64,000 nt of DNA, from contig CM045762.1 of NCBI GenBank assembly GCA_025200525.1, forward strand, positions 129,011,679 to 129,075,678. Reading direction: 5' to 3'. Source of the DNA: Camellia lanceoleosa (Eukaryota > Streptophyta > Magnoliopsida > Ericales > Theaceae). Position numbers and translations under genes: made by a program. This document shows positions 11,457-23,494 of the stretch, in pieces. Under the pieces are notes generated by a model, which saw only the letters and a program-made list of their open reading frames with translations, made no database searches and was not told the origin of the DNA. Every line of letters begins with the position of its first letter. Position 1 is the stretch's first letter.

Positions 11457-12475
11457 GGAAGCAAAATCTGGAATTTCCAGATTTGTCTTCCAAGTTCGAA
11501 CCAAGAATTCAACAACCCAAAACTCAACCTCTTGGGCCCAAAACCTGGGAAAACATTTCAAACTCATAGTACAACAAGTTTTAAAAGCCAATTTATAAAA
11601 TCATTGCCCAAAAGTGAGTCCATTGGGGCACCAATGCCATAGATTTCCAAGAACATGGTTTAAACAAGCATGCATGAGTTCAAGTGCATTCCACAGCTTC
11701 AAATCATGATTCAAGACATCATTAAACCCGGAAATTTGTTGAACTCATAGGCTCTAGCAAGAATATGCACATGCATGTAGAAATTTGACACCCAACAACT
11801 CAATTTCCATGAATATGCACATGCATGTATGCTATGGACTTCAATTCGACATCCTAGACCCATTTCCAACTTTCAACTCTAATCTACCCAAGAATCTTAC
11901 AAAAACCAGCTCAAATACATGAATGAGAGAATGGTGAGAGGGTGGATTCTTACCTTAAACCTTCAAATTTAAGTGTGTGGGTTCAAGTCTTCTAAATTGC
12001 CTACAATCCCCTCCAAATTCAAGCTAGAACTTGTTGAATTAAGTTTCCCCCTCTCCTATTTCTCTCTAGTCGTTTGTGAAGAAGAGAAGGGCTGACTGGA
12101 GATGTTTGTTTAAGTGTAGGAACTCAAAAACAAGATAAAACAATAGCCACTTCAATGGCATTTCTGTAATTAAGCTAGGTTCATTATTAAAATGTTATTT
12201 AATCAATTTTAAACATTCCAAATTGAATTTTAATTGAACCTACCATAAATTCACATAAAATCTAACGAGTCCAAAACACTAATCAATTTAATCGAGGCGA
12301 TAAGGCTTCCAATTCGCAGTTTAAAGTTTAGAAGGCAACAGATATTCCGACACCGAGCAGATAAAAACATATAAATCATGTAATGCACATGCAAACAAAT
12401 TCCAGATTTTTCCTTTAATTATTATTAGACATAATTAAATTCCAATTAGCTCTAATTAGGGTCAGGGTTATTACA

Positions 12476-12491
12476 GTCTTCCCCCCTTAAA
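12476..12491 (-). other. Polypurine tract of chromovirus 1
   Basis: On the minus strand, directly upstream of the 3' LTR, the sequence reads CTTTTAAGGGGGGAAGAC. This G/A-rich run primes plus-strand DNA synthesis in LTR elements. The polyprotein stop codon overlaps its start. Confidence 0.85.
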
Positions 12492-15400
12492 AGAGTTTGG
12501 TCCCCAAACTCAGGTTACCTTCATTCAGAGTCAATGTCGGGTCTAGAGGGAACAAATCCGGATATCTTTTCTTCATGTCTTCCTCAGTTTCCCAAGTCGC
12601 GTAGGTTCCCCCGTGATTCTGCCAATCAACTTTCACCAGCGGTATTTCCTTGTTTCTCAACCTTTTAATCCTTCGATTTACAATCTGAATAGGCATCTCT
12701 TCATAGGTGTAGTCATCTTTCAAGAGTACGTGCGTCGGTTCGATGACGTGGAGTGGATCTCTCAAATATTCCCGAAGCATCGATACATGAAACACATTGT
12801 GCATATGTTCCATCATCGGAGGTAAGGCTATTCGATAAGACACCGGGTTGATCTTTTCAAGAACTTCATAAGGTCCAATATACCTCGGAGCCAATTTTCC
12901 TTTAACACCAAATCGGGTTTGACCCTTCATCGGGGTCACCTTAATGAACACATGATCCCCCACTTCATATTCCCTTTCTCTCCTTCGAACATCGGCGTAG
13001 CTTTTCTGCCTACTTTGTGCAGTTTTCAAGCGTTGCTGTATCAGTTTCACTTTCTCGGTTGTTTCTTGCACAAGTTCCGGTCCCAACAAAGGCCTGTCGC
13101 CTACTTCAGCCCAACATATTGGGGATCGACACTTTCTTCCATACAAAGCTTCGTAAGGAGCCATCCCAATACTCGAGTGATAACTGTTGTTGTACACAAA
13201 CTCAGCTAAGGGCAAGTAAGCTTCCCAATTTCCCTGGAAGTCTAACACACACATTCTGAGCATATCTTCCAGAGTTTGGTTAGTTCTTTCAGTTTGGCCA
13301 TCGGTCTGTGGGTGGTAAGCACTGCTCAGTCTCAATTCTGTTTCCAAAGCCTGTTGCAAACTCTGCCAAAATCTAGACACAAACTTCGAGTCCCTGTCAG
13401 ACACAATAGACACCGGCACTCCATGCAGTCTCACAATTTCAGTCATATAGATGTTAGCCAGTCTATCAGCATTATAAATAGTTTTAACAGGCAGAAAATG
13501 TGCAGACTTAGTCAAACGGTCAACTATAACCCAAATAGAGTCCATACCTCGGGAAGAACGAGGCAATCCCACAATGAAGTCCATGGTGATGTGCTCCCAT
13601 TTCCATTCCGGTATTGGGAGTGGTTGTAGCAACCCGGCAGGTCGTTGATGTTCAGCTTTAACCTGTTGGCAGTGTAGACATCTAGCCACGAAGTCCGCAA
13701 TACTCTTCTTCATCCCAGGCCACCAAAAATTCTGTTTCAAGTTGTGGTACATCTTCGTGTTCCCCGGATGCATAGCAAATTTACTACTGTGAGCTTCGGT
13801 CATAACACGTTTCCTCAAGTCATAGCAATCAGGCACACAAAGACGGTTCTGAAATTTCAACACACCATTTTCAAACACAAATTCGGGCCTCGGTTTCGAA
13901 TCAAACTCCTCTATAATCTTTTTCAAGTGTTCATCTTCACACTGTTTCTGTTTGATTTCATCAAGAATAACAGGTTGAGCAGAGATAGCAGATATCAGTC
14001 CATCTTGTTCTAAGTCATTTGACCAGTCTTTTCGGCTGGATAACAAACACGACACAGTTGCACCAGATTTTCGGCTCAAGGCATCCGCCATAGTATTAGC
14101 TTTTCCCGGATGGTATAAGATTTGTAAGTCATAATCCTTGATTAGTTCCATCCATCGTCTCTGTCTCATATTCAACTCCTTTTGGGTGAAGAAATATTTC
14201 AAGCTTTTGTGATCGGTGTACACTTCGCAAGTTACCCCATACAAGTAATGACGCCATATTTTCAAAGCAAACACTACGGCGGCCAATTCAAGGTCATGTG
14301 TTGGGTAATTCTTTTCATGAGGTCGGAGTTGTCTAGAAGCATAAGCAATCACCTTTCCACTTTGCATTAGCACACACCCCAAGCCTTTATAAGAAGCATC
14401 ACTGTACACTTGGAACCCATCAGCACCATTTGGCAAAGTCAAAATGGGTGCAGTCACTAGCCTGGTTTTCAACTCTTGGAAAGCTGCCTCTCTTTGATCA
14501 TTCCAGTCAAATGGCATATTTTTCTGAGTTAATTGAGTCAATGGCAAGGCAAGCTTTGAGAAGTCTTTCACAAATCTCCGGTAATAGCCTGCAAGTCCCA
14601 AAAAACTCCGTACTTCTGTCACATTTGTAGGCCTCGGCCAATCCACAACAGCTTCAATTTTCTGAGGGTCCACAGAAACACCATTTTTGTCAATCACATG
14701 GCCTAGAAATGCCACACTGTCCAGCCAAAATTCGCACTTAGACAATTTAGCATACAACTTCCTTTCTCTCAATATCTGCAAGGCGGTCCTCAAATGCTTT
14801 TCATGTTCTTCCCTGTCTTTGGAGTATATCAGAATATCATCAATAAATACAAAAATAAAATCATCCAGGTATGATTTAAACACTCTATTCATAAGATCCA
14901 TGAAAGCAGCAGGTGCATTTGTCATCCCAAACGGCATTACCAAAAATTCATAATGTCCATATCTAGTTCGGAATGCAGTTTTCTCAATGTCTTCGGCTCT
15001 AACCTTTAACTGATGATACCCAGACCTGAGGTCAATCTTTGAAAACACTTGGGCACCCTGAAGTTGGTCAAACAAGTCATCTATTCGGGGTAAAGGATAT
15101 TTGTTTTTGATAGTCACTTTGTTCAGTTCCCGGTAATCTATACACAATCTCAAAGACCCATCCTTCTTTTTAACAAATAATACTGGAGCACCCCAAGGTG
15201 AAGTACTCGGGCGGATGAAGTTCTTATCTAACAGTTCCTGCAGTTGGGTTTTCAATTCTTTCAATTCAGAGATAGACATCCTATAGGGAGTCTTGGAAAT
15301 AGGTTGTGTCCCCGGAATCACCTCAACAGTAAATTCAATTTCTCTGTCAACTAAATCCCCCGGTAAATCAGTTGGAAACACATCTGGGAAGTCACAAACA

Positions 15401-16491
15401 ACAGGGATTGTTTCTACGGTAGGACTGTCAGATGATATAGTCAATATGCAACACAGATAACCCCTACATCCCTTCCTAAGTAGTTTTACAGCTTTCATAG
15501 CCGAAATTAAGTATGGGGGAGGAACTACCCCATTCCCTCTAAAGGTAAATTCAGGCATACCCGGCGGTCTAAACACCACAGTTTTGTTTGCACAATCAAT
15601 AGTAGCACAGTACTTAGTCAACCAATCCATCCCCAAAATACAATCAAAATGATGAATGTCCAAGGGCAGTAAATCCACATACAACGTCATATCACTCACC
15701 ACAACATCACAGGCCGGATAAACATGAGTACACATCATAGAATCCCCAGAGGGTGTAGATACAGATAACACACATGTCATATGTTCTAGTGGCCTAGTCA
15801 ATTTTTGAGAAAAGACATGCGACACGAAGGAATGCGTAGAACCAGAATCTATCAACACATATGCATATTGAGAACATACAGAAAGTGTACCTGACACCAC
15901 GGTATAGGTGTTTGGCACGTCACCAGGTACCAAGGCAAACACTCGGCCTTGTTTTAGTGGTTCCTTCCCGGCATTGGCCTTGACGTTGGTTTTGGCCACG
16001 TATGAATCCCGGCTGGCGGTAGGGCGGTAGATCTCGGACCTAAGCGGACAGTTCCTCATCAAATGGCCTGGCTTGCCACAACTAAAACACGCGCCTGACA
16101 TTCGGTGACAAGTACCTCTATGCTTGTTTCCGCAATCGGGGCAATTTGGTGTAGGGCCACTATCTTGGCTCGAGTCACGGTAAAACCCTGTGTTCTGCTT
16201 CTTATTCCCTGAGAATGAACGCCCCTTCTTAAAACTATTCCCAGATCTTTTCCCTGCCCAATCAGTCCGTGGAGCGGAATTTTGCTTCTTTGCTGCTAGA
16301 ATAGATTCTGCCATTAATGCCCTGTCCAAAACGTTCACATATGTGGGTAGATTCAAGACCCCCACCCTATCCAGTATGTCCAGGTCTAAACCATCCTCAA
16401 ACTTGCGGGCCTTCTTGTCCTCTGTGTCCACCATATGGGGAGCAAACCTGGCTAGCTCAGTGAACTTGGCCTCATACTGGGCTACAGACAT
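12487..16491 (-). CDS. Gag C-terminus and Pol polyprotein of chromovirus 1
   Basis: One open frame of 1,334 codons encoding the replication proteins of a Ty3/gypsy element. In order: end of Gag with a CCHC zinc knuckle ([14 protein letters not shown], residues 135-148); aspartic protease with DSGSTHS at 215-221; reverse transcriptase from about 385 to 600 with the catalytic FIDD box at 549-552; RNase H from about 690 (YSDAS, then YTDHKSL near 758); integrase with the HHCC zinc motif (H901, H908, C938, C941) and catalytic D971, D1032 and E1068 at DD35E spacing; C-terminal region with the chromodomain-type string [17 protein letters not shown]. All catalytic residues that I can see are present. 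The listed start is an internal Met: the frame is joined to upstream Gag by a 1-nt shift near 16547. The frame ends at the polypurine tract. Confidence 0.93.
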   Translation of the reverse strand: MSVAQYEAKFTELARFAPHMVDTEDKKARKFEDGLDLDILDRVGVLNLPTYVNVLDRALMAESILAAKKQNSAPRTDWAGKRSGNSFKKGRSFSGNKKQNTGFYRDSSQDSGPTPNCPDCGNKHRGTCHRMSGACFSCGKPGHLMRNCPLRSEIYRPTASRDSYVAKTNVKANAGKEPLKQGRVFALVPGDVPNTYTVVSGTLSVCSQYAYVLIDSGSTHSFVSHVFSQKLTRPLEHMTCVLSVSTPSGDSMMCTHVYPACDVVVSDMTLYVDLLPLDIHHFDCILGMDWLTKYCATIDCANKTVVFRPPGMPEFTFRGNGVVPPPYLISAMKAVKLLRKGCRGYLCCILTISSDSPTVETIPVVCDFPDVFPTDLPGDLVDREIEFTVEVIPGTQPISKTPYRMSISELKELKTQLQELLDKNFIRPSTSPWGAPVLFVKKKDGSLRLCIDYRELNKVTIKNKYPLPRIDDLFDQLQGAQVFSKIDLRSGYHQLKVRAEDIEKTAFRTRYGHYEFLVMPFGMTNAPAAFMDLMNRVFKSYLDDFIFVFIDDILIYSKDREEHEKHLRTALQILRERKLYAKLSKCEFWLDSVAFLGHVIDKNGVSVDPQKIEAVVDWPRPTNVTEVRSFLGLAGYYRRFVKDFSKLALPLTQLTQKNMPFDWNDQREAAFQELKTRLVTAPILTLPNGADGFQVYSDASYKGLGCVLMQSGKVIAYASRQLRPHEKNYPTHDLELAAVVFALKIWRHYLYGVTCEVYTDHKSLKYFFTQKELNMRQRRWMELIKDYDLQILYHPGKANTMADALSRKSGATVSCLLSSRKDWSNDLEQDGLISAISAQPVILDEIKQKQCEDEHLKKIIEEFDSKPRPEFVFENGVLKFQNRLCVPDCYDLRKRVMTEAHSSKFAMHPGNTKMYHNLKQNFWWPGMKKSIADFVARCLHCQQVKAEHQRPAGLLQPLPIPEWKWEHITMDFIVGLPRSSRGMDSIWVIVDRLTKSAHFLPVKTIYNADRLANIYMTEIVRLHGVPVSIVSDRDSKFVSRFWQSLQQALETELRLSSAYHPQTDGQTERTNQTLEDMLRMCVLDFQGNWEAYLPLAEFVYNNSYHSSIGMAPYEALYGRKCRSPICWAEVGDRPLLGPELVQETTEKVKLIQQRLKTAQSRQKSYADVRRREREYEVGDHVFIKVTPMKGQTRFGVKGKLAPRYIGPYEVLEKINPVSYRIALPPMMEHMHNVFHVSMLREYLRDPLHVIEPTHVLLKDDYTYEEMPIQIVNRRIKRLRNKEIPLVKVDWQNHGGTYATWETEEDMKKRYPDLFPLDPTLTLNEGNLSLGTKLF

Positions 16492-16969
16492 CTTGCCCTG
16501 TTTAAGCTCCTGAAATTCTGAGACTTTCCGGTTCTTGGAAGCTTGAGGAAATACTTGTCATAGAAGATTGCATTAAACTGCTCCCATGTCATATTCCCAT
16601 TGTTACCACGGATTAACAGCCACCACCTGCGGGCTTCGTCTTTCAAGGTGTAGGTAGCTAACAAAACCTTCTGAGTTTCAGAACAAGGGAATACCTCATA
16701 CAACTTCTCCATCTCAAGCAACCACGTTTCAGCTTTCAAGGGCTCAATCCCACCATAGAACATTGGCGGTTTCATCTTCAGGAATTTCTGTGTCAGATTA
16801 ATGATGTCATTGTTCTCAGCCTCAGCCTGTACTGGCGGAGGTGGAGGGAGTACGGGTTGTTGTCTCTGCTGTTGCATTACCACTTAGTCAAGGTCGCTAG
16901 CATTTGTTCCATTCTATCCATTCGGGCATCAGAAGACCCTGCTATATCATCATTCCTTGGGTTGTCCAT
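16482..16969 (-). CDS. Gag N-terminal part of chromovirus 1 (two frameshifts)
   Basis: The likely Gag start is the ATG at 16967-16969 ([17 protein letters not shown]...). It reads about 30 codons to a premature stop. One missing base near 16884 moves the reading into the frame open over 16482-16883, which begins with a Gln/Pro-rich stretch and then the retrotransposon gag core ([28 protein letters not shown]). A second missing base near 16547, in a run reading TTTCCTC on the coding strand, moves it into the long Pol frame. Both lesions are single-base losses in otherwise clean coding sequence, so they are either very recent mutations or sequencing/assembly errors. Gag packages element RNA into cytoplasmic particles. 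Confidence 0.8.
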
Positions 16970-17118
16970 GGCTATAGGTAAACAAAACTTTACACATTCA
17001 AATATGCATTCAGTTTTAATATTCAGTTGCATTACTGCACACTCACCCATGCAAATGGAATGCCCCTAATTCTTACTAGGACATCCTAAGCTCATAAGGA
17101 CCTGTGTGTGCGGTACAA

Positions 17119-17135
17119 CTCGTGCTCTGATACCA
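17119..17135 (-). other. Primer binding site (initiator Met-tRNA type), chromovirus 1
   Basis: The minus strand reads TGGTATCAGAGCACGAG, three bases inside the 5' LTR. TGGTATCAGAGC is complementary to the 3' end of plant initiator tRNA-Met, the usual primer of Tekay/Del elements. Confidence 0.9.
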
Positions 17136-17138
17136 CTC

Positions 17139-19771
17139 TGTCACGACCCAAACCCGCCCCTATAGGTTTAGCGACGTGTAGGCCGATGTCCGTGGATTAC
17201 CTCGGCCTCAAGCAGTTAACAATTAATAAGAAATGCGGAAGCAATAATGTAAAATAAACAAGGCCCTATGAGCTGTGATGACATACATGGGACAGAAAAT
17301 TTAAAACTTATTTATATATAACATGCTAGTCACGTACACCAATATTTACAAGATATATACATAAGTATGCCCCCAAAATTCGACTTTACAAGTCACAAAC
17401 ATCAGACTCGACTAGCATGAACCGGAACAGCCACTGCGTTAAGCTATGACCGGAACCTCCTCGGGAGGCACAACGGTGGTGACAAAAAGAATCTGAGGCC
17501 CTCAACTCGCCCGCTTCTTGTGTCGGCTCACCTACATATATATAGTAAACTGTGAGCGAAAGCCCAGTGAATAATAAACAGAGTAAAAGGGTTAATGAAT
17601 GATGTCCACTACAGAATTACAACAAAGTACAGTCTTATCAGAAACAGGGTCTTATGCATAATTAGACGTCAAATCAGAATTAGATTCAGATTCATGTTCA
17701 TATTCATAATCACATTCAAACTTTGCATAAGGTCATATGTGGTACACCCATTAGCTATCAAATCGGTGAGTCCTAAGACCACAACAGTGTCCAGAGACCA
17801 CAGGCGGTGTCCAAAGACCACAACAGTGCGGTCCGAGACCACAACAGAGCGTGTCCAAAGACCACAATGGCGAGTCCAAAGACCACAAGTTGGTAGGTTG
17901 GTACCAACGACCCCAAGGGTCTATATCTTGCGCGCAAGTAGCCATGGTATTGTTACCCCCAGGCAAGGGCCATAGGCCACGGTATTGTTACCCCCGGGCG
18001 AGGGCCATCCGGACTAAGGGTGCCACAAATACTTTTCAGAAAAACTGGACATTCATTCATTCATTTCCAACATATCATAGCTCTTCAAGGAATCAATCAT
18101 TTCGTATCATAGTATACTGAAAATACATAATATTGAACATAACTTTACAAAGTTATTACTCACAGTGGGCGTTGATACAAGTAGACGAAGTCAAGAGGGT
18201 CAAACGGGTTGCGGCACGTGACCTACAATACACATCACGGATACACACTTTGAAATACGCGTCCCAAATGCACAAAACTCACACTACTGATTCTAAGTGT
18301 GTATCTAACCCCTTACCCTCAATATGGAGTCCTAATCATGGCCTAGGAATGCCTAGGATGGAATGTGGATGCAAAAATGCCTTAGAAAACATTTTACAAA
18401 AGTTGCTGAAAACAGGGGTCTCGCTCGAGCGAGCCTTCCTTCACTCGAGCGAGCTCCCAAAATCAAAGGGTTCGCTCGAGCGAACATTCCTCGCCGGCGG
18501 TGCGATGAAACGATAAAAAGTATGGATGTTGTTTTTTCCCGCGCGATGCTCGCTCGATGCTCGCTCGAGCGAGCTTCCAAAATCAAAGGCTTCGCTCGAG
18601 CGAGGACTCCTTCGCTCGAGCGGTCTGATGAAAATGCAAAAGTACTGGATACTGCAATTCTACGCGCGATGGTCGCTCGATTCTTCGCTCGAGCGAGATT
18701 GCAAAATAAAAGGGCTCGCTCGAGCGAGGAATCCTTCGCTCGAGCGAGGAAGCAAAATCTGGAATTTCCAGATTTGTCTTCCAAGTTCGAACCAAGAATT
18801 CAACAACCCAAAACTCAACCTCTTGGGCCCAAAACCTGGGAAAACATTTCAAACTCATAGTACAACAAGTTTTAAAAGCCAATTTATAAAATCATTGCCC
18901 AAAAGTGAGTCCATTGGGGCACCAATGCCATAGATTTCCAAGAACATGGTTTAAACAAGCATGCATGAGTTCAAGTGCATTCCACAGCTTCAAATCATGA
19001 TCCAAGACATCATTAAACCCAGAAATTTGTTGAACTCATAGGCTCTAGCAAGAATATGCACATGGATGTAGAAATTTGACACCCAACAACTCAATTTCCA
19101 TGAATATGCACATGCATGTATGCTATGGACTTCAATTCGACATCCTAGACCCATTTCCAACTTTCAACTCTAATCTACCCAAGAATCTTACAAAAACCAG
19201 CTCAAATACATGAATGAGAGAATGGTGAGAGGGTGGATTCTTACCTTAAACCTTCAAATTTAAGTGTGTGGGTTCAAGTCTTCTAAATTGCCTACAATCC
19301 CCTCCAAATTCAAGCTAGAACTTGTTGAATTAAGTTTCCCCCTCTCCTATTTCTCTCTAGTCGTTTGTGAAGAAGAGAAGGGCTGACTGGAGATGTTTGT
19401 TTAAGTGTAGGAACTCAAAAACAAGATAAAACAATAGCCACTTCAATGGCATTTCTGTAATTAAGCTAGGTTCATTATTAAAATGTTATTTAATCAGTTT
19501 TAAACATTCCAAATTGAATTTTAATTGAACCTACCATAAATTCACATAAAATCTAACGAGTCCAAAACACTAATCAATTTCAGAATCGGGCGCCGATAAG
19601 GCTTCCAATTCGCAGTTTAAAGTTTAGAAGGCAACAGATATTCCGACACCGAGCAGATAGAAACATATAAATCATGTAATGCACATGCAAACAAATTCCA
19701 GATTTTTCCTTTAATTATTATTAGACATAATTAAATTCCAATTAGCTCTAATTAGGGTCAGGGTTATTACA
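17139..19771 (-). repeat. 5' LTR of chromovirus 1
   Basis: 2,633 bp and the partner of 9848-12475. It carries the same modules: a scrambled 22-bp array at 17765-17890, the GGTATTGTTACCCCC pair, and the palindrome array at 18420-18750. It should contain the element's promoter. I could not place a TATA box or the R boundary with confidence. Confidence 0.92.
18420..18750. repeat. Array of CGCTCGAGCG palindromes in the 5' LTR
   Basis: Counterpart of 11136-11456, with about nine recognisable palindromes. One is replaced by CTCGCCGGCGGTGCG (18491-18505), and near 18540-18570 a GATGCTCGCTC unit is duplicated. Confidence 0.85.
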
Positions 19772-20627
19772 CATATGTTATATTTTCTATTTATTACTTT
19801 TAGAGTTAGATTTAAAAATCAAAAAAATAGATAAATAATACGTTTATTATTCAAAAAATATATTCAAGTTGAATTTTTTTTTTCAACAAAATATTTGAAC
19901 TCTTTTTCAATTGAAAACACAAACAAAATATTTAAACAAATTAAAAACACAAAGTCTTATAAATTACTAAAGGTGCTCGCGGTTTGACGGTTCGGTTGCG
20001 GCCAAAGGAACCTCAAATCCGCCATCCGTCCGCCAAATTGGCGGATCGGAGAAAATCAATCCGCAACCGTCCGCTCGTCATCACGCATCCGTCCAAAATG
20101 CGGCGAATCGGTTCGGTTCAGTCAGTTTTGGCGGATCGGTATATCCGCTGCTCACCCCTAATGTGAATGCTTGTCCACCCTAATGGAAAGTCTCTGTAAT
20201 TTCATTTATATATTTATTCATTAGAAGTCCAAAAGTTCATTCTTTACAAAAATATTATTATCATTTCATTTTGTAGATATATTTTTATATAATTTTATAT
20301 ATTAACATTTTGGATAAATTACACTAACAACCCCCCTTTGTTTTCTTGAAATATCACTACCACCTCCATAATCTCTATTATACCACTGCCACCCTTTGTC
20401 AAATGACATCATTTACAAAAAAAGGTAAATGTACCATAATGCCCATGATTAATATATTTAGTTTAATTTACTGAAATGACTAGAAAGTGAAAGGACCATT
20501 ATACCCTTGTTTCTACTTTCTACCCTTTTATATACAACTAATGACTCAGCAAATGGGAAAAAGATAAACTATTAATAGGTTATAATAGTTGGACTTAATT
20601 TCCATCAAGTCCTATGAAAATAATTCT

Positions 20628-20862
20628 AAATAAAATCGTCGCTAAAAATAATTTTTTGTGACAAATTTTTGTATATGTCGCTAAAAATTGACAATTTGTA
20701 ACTTTTTTTTGTCACGATTTTTATAAATTGCCTCTAATACTTATAATTAGTGACGGTTTTCTGTGACAAAATTTTTAAATTGTCGCTAAAACTTATAATT
20801 AGTGACATTTTTTATTACAAAATTTTCAAATTGTCGCTAAAACTTAACAATTAGTGACGTTT
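20628..20862. repeat. Tandem repeat with TCGCTAAAA / TTAGTGAC motifs
   Basis: About four units of 60-66 bp, each with GTGACAAAATTTT, TTGTCGCTAAAACTTA and AATTAGTGACG. Subterminal arrays of this kind are frequent in plant CACTA elements, but no CACTA end was found beside it. Confidence 0.6.
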
Positions 20863-20879
20863 TTTAATACTGTTTGATG

Positions 20880-22305
20880 AAAAATGCCATTAATTATTAT
20901 AGGACCTATTGGACAATAAGTCCACCTATTAGGACCTACACGTAAGTTCTCTATAAAAAAAAAAAATAGATCTTTTAGGTGTTTCATCTCCATAATTATC
21001 TCTTTTTTTTTCCCTTTTTTTTTGGGGGGGAGGATATTACTTGTCAAAGGGAGTACTAAAGAATTATTACTTAATCATGAAAAAGTTTATAATTTTAATT
21101 ATTAACATGTATAAAATTTACCATTTATTTGTAATTTTTTTTAAACGTTTACACTGGATTGAAATTTTCCCCTTTTTTTCATTGTTTAATACCCTTTTTC
21201 TAAGACTGAAAGGCTAACACATGTAGAGTTTCACTTTTAGCCAAAAAGTAAAAAAATCATTATAAGTTATCATATCACTCTCTCTATTTTTTTATACATC
21301 TTTTCGTAAAAATTATAAAAAAAATATATTAACATAATTTATCCCCAAACGAGGCCAATCGGGTTTAGAGTTGATCGCTTTTAATAATAGAGTTGTTTAC
21401 TTTTAATAAAAGGGCAAATAATAGTGCAGTAGAAGTTAGAAAAATTAATTAAAAAAAATGATAAACATTATAAATATTAATAATTATAATTATAATTTTT
21501 TCTTATACACCATTGTAAGGGAATTGTCTCCTAACAATAAAATATAGAAACATAATATATAATACATTATGTCCAATTATGTATTTTTCATTAATTGATT
21601 CTTGAATATCAGTTGAAGTTTGATAATACTCAGTTTCACCTACAAAAATTATGATTTCATGTCCGTATCTATATACATATCATTATATTATGGGTAATGG
21701 TACATATAATTATCTATATTATATTATATTATCTATACTATTATATATGTGAGCACATAAGTTGATGTTTAATAGTGTGGTGGCTTCTCCTTCTGCCACG
21801 TGACAAATTTTCCTATCTTAAAATAAAAATTCTATCTCAAAATAACAAAATATTATTATTCAAAGACGTGAATAAAATTTGAACTCAAGCCTTTGGGTTT
21901 CGTTAAGAATACTTTTACCATTTAGACAACATACATATTATGAGATTAATTTTTTTTATTATTATTTTTTTGCTTACTTATCTGAATTGCAATAGATACA
22001 AAAACGTATGTGCTATGTTCTTATCACAAACGTAATGTGATGTATTCAATTACATGTGTGTGTATATATAGATATATGTAATTCTAATGTATTATGTTCA
22101 ATTACATAGTTTTTATTGATAATGGCCTCTTTGAACAAGAGGTTAAAATTTAATTTTTTGGCTTTTAACCTCTTTTGAATCATATTATCTTTCTATTTTT
22201 TACACATTTTTTCAAAAAAAAAAAAAAAAGTCAAAAAGTTAACTTTTAACCTACTTTCTAAAACAACCCAATATTATATCACCTTCAAGATAACAAGTAT
22301 ATACT
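20880..22305. other. Gene-free AT-rich stretch inside the large TIR element
   Basis: AT-rich sequence with homopolymers (T/G run at 21001-21030), TATA-type microsatellite sequence (about 21670-21750) and a MITE-like pair GGCCTCTTTGAACAAG / TTCTAAAACAACCC near 22124-22268. No gene seen. Confidence 0.45.
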
Positions 22306-22310
22306 CATCT

Positions 22311-22867
22311 TGTGGGTGTTGATTTCCGACCACACAACAAAAAGGGGGAACTCAGCTGGAGAGCACTGGTAGAATAGATTAAGCCCGAACAACCTGTCAC
22401 AGAAATATAAGAATCCCGCAATGGTTCGTCTACCCGGGGGCACTCCGACGATCAAGTCAGTAAAATATCTCTCAAAGATAACCAATAGTGCTTAACTCAC
22501 TAGACAGAGCAAAAAAAGCATACCTTAGACCCATGAGGGTACCTCCCTTTTATAGCCAACACAAACATAGTCCCAATAGAAGCCTTGCTTCAACAGACTC
22601 TGGATTACTGCTAATCTTGGACTCCTAGTAAGATTGGGATAAACTCTCTAAGAGTCTTATCTTTATCCAAACTGAAGTCCTCTCCCAATCTAGGACTCTA
22701 GTCCTTTATCCAAATAGATAGTTTGATGTCATCTAGGACTCTAGTTCTCTATCCAAATATCTCAGATTTCGGTATTATCGCACCATATCTCAGCATCATA
22801 GTCCGCCCACATGGCACCTCGGCTAATAACCTCGGCCACGTGGACTACCCAAAAATATGTTCCCACA
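22311..22867 (-). repeat. 3' LTR of the pol-less element
   Basis: 557 bp, TGTGGGTGTTG...TTCCCACA on the plus strand. It differs from the partner LTR by scattered substitutions and small indels. Confidence 0.85.
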
Positions 22868-22919
22868 ACTGCCCCTAGGTTCTATTACCTCAGCAAACTG
22901 AGGTGATGGAACCTACATG

Positions 22920-23290
22920 TACTTCTCTGACCGAGATCGTGACTTGTCGACGCCAAGAAATAAGGACTCATATGTCCACTCGTCAAGAATCAAGAATCAA
23001 GAATCAAGAACCATCATGTTCTATCTCATCCAGGTCCAACATCTCAACAGAAATCACACTACTAGCAGAGATCATGACTTGCTAGTTTAAGAACATCAAG
23101 ATCCTAGTATCATCTCATAAGAAACCAAGAATAAACAAGTTCTGCTCCCATGCAAATTCAACATCTCAACCGAGATCAATATCTCAACTGAAATCATCAT
23201 GTCAACCCGAGATCGTCATCTTAACCGAAATCATCACCTCTACCGAGATCATCTCAACTGAGATCGCACTTCTCAATCAAGATCATCATC
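22920..23290. repeat. Degenerate short tandem repeat (CCGAGATC type)
   Basis: Repeated units of the form ATCTCAACCGAGATCATC, with variants such as AACCGAAATC and AACTGAGATC, run through most of this stretch, including AGAATCAAGAATCAAGAATC near 22985-23005. Confidence 0.7.
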
Positions 23291-23494
23291 AGATTGGAGC
23301 GTACTAATCACGTCTCTATCGTGTCGCATCAGTTTTGCCCCCAACCGTCTAACATCAGCACGAGCACGTCGCCTAAGGACTTGAAATCATAACTTTTTGC
23401 CATCTTTTTTATTTTGCCTCTATCTGTGTCCCCAAACTCTCTCTTTTTGCCTCTACAAACCATCATCGTTGTTCTTGAAGCATTCATTGCATGA

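Larger units (their letters stand above)
9848..12475 (-). repeat. 3' LTR of chromovirus 1
   Basis: 2,628 bp, bounded by TG...CA in either reading. It contains a 22-bp tandem array (10480-10611), a duplicated GGTATTGTTACCCCC motif (10664-10711) and an array of CTCGAG palindromes (11136-11456). Confidence 0.92.
9848..19771 (-). mobile_element. Ty3/gypsy chromovirus 1 (Tekay/Del-like), nearly intact
   Basis: A complete minus-strand LTR retrotransposon of 9,924 bp. On the plus strand both LTRs run TGTCACGACCC...GGTTATTACA, and an exact 5-bp target duplication CATAT flanks the element (9843-9847 and 19772-19776). In the element's own direction the order is 5' LTR (17139-19771), Met-tRNA primer site, gag, protease, RT, RNase H, integrase with a C-terminal chromodomain-like region, polypurine tract, and 3' LTR (9848-12475). 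Long LTRs, the Met primer site and the chromodomain-like end fit the Tekay/Del chromoviruses. The LTRs are nearly identical over long stretches, for example one difference between 12041-12280 and its partner, so the insertion is young. The differences that exist are clumped. Confidence 0.93.
9322..20160. mobile_element. Non-autonomous hAT element split by a Ty3/gypsy insertion
   Basis: The left end TAGGGGTGGGCGTGAGTCGG and the inverted right end TAGGGGTGAGCAGCGGATAT are hAT-type TIRs (compare the TAGGGATGA end of maize Ac). An exact 8-bp target duplication ATGTGAAT lies outside them (9314-9321 and 20161-20168). Without the nested retrotransposon (9848-19771 plus one TSD copy) the element is about 0.9 kb. 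Both halves carry the sequence TCCGCCATCCGTCCGCCA or a near match next to the end. An A-run is at 9533-9558. No transposase remains. Confidence 0.75.

Noticed and set aside
18363..18860. Frames with repeated LARAS/SLER strings in the chromovirus 1 LTRs (also at 11080-11642)
   Set aside because: They are translations of the CGCTCGAGCG palindrome array, open in several frames on both strands, with no start or domain.
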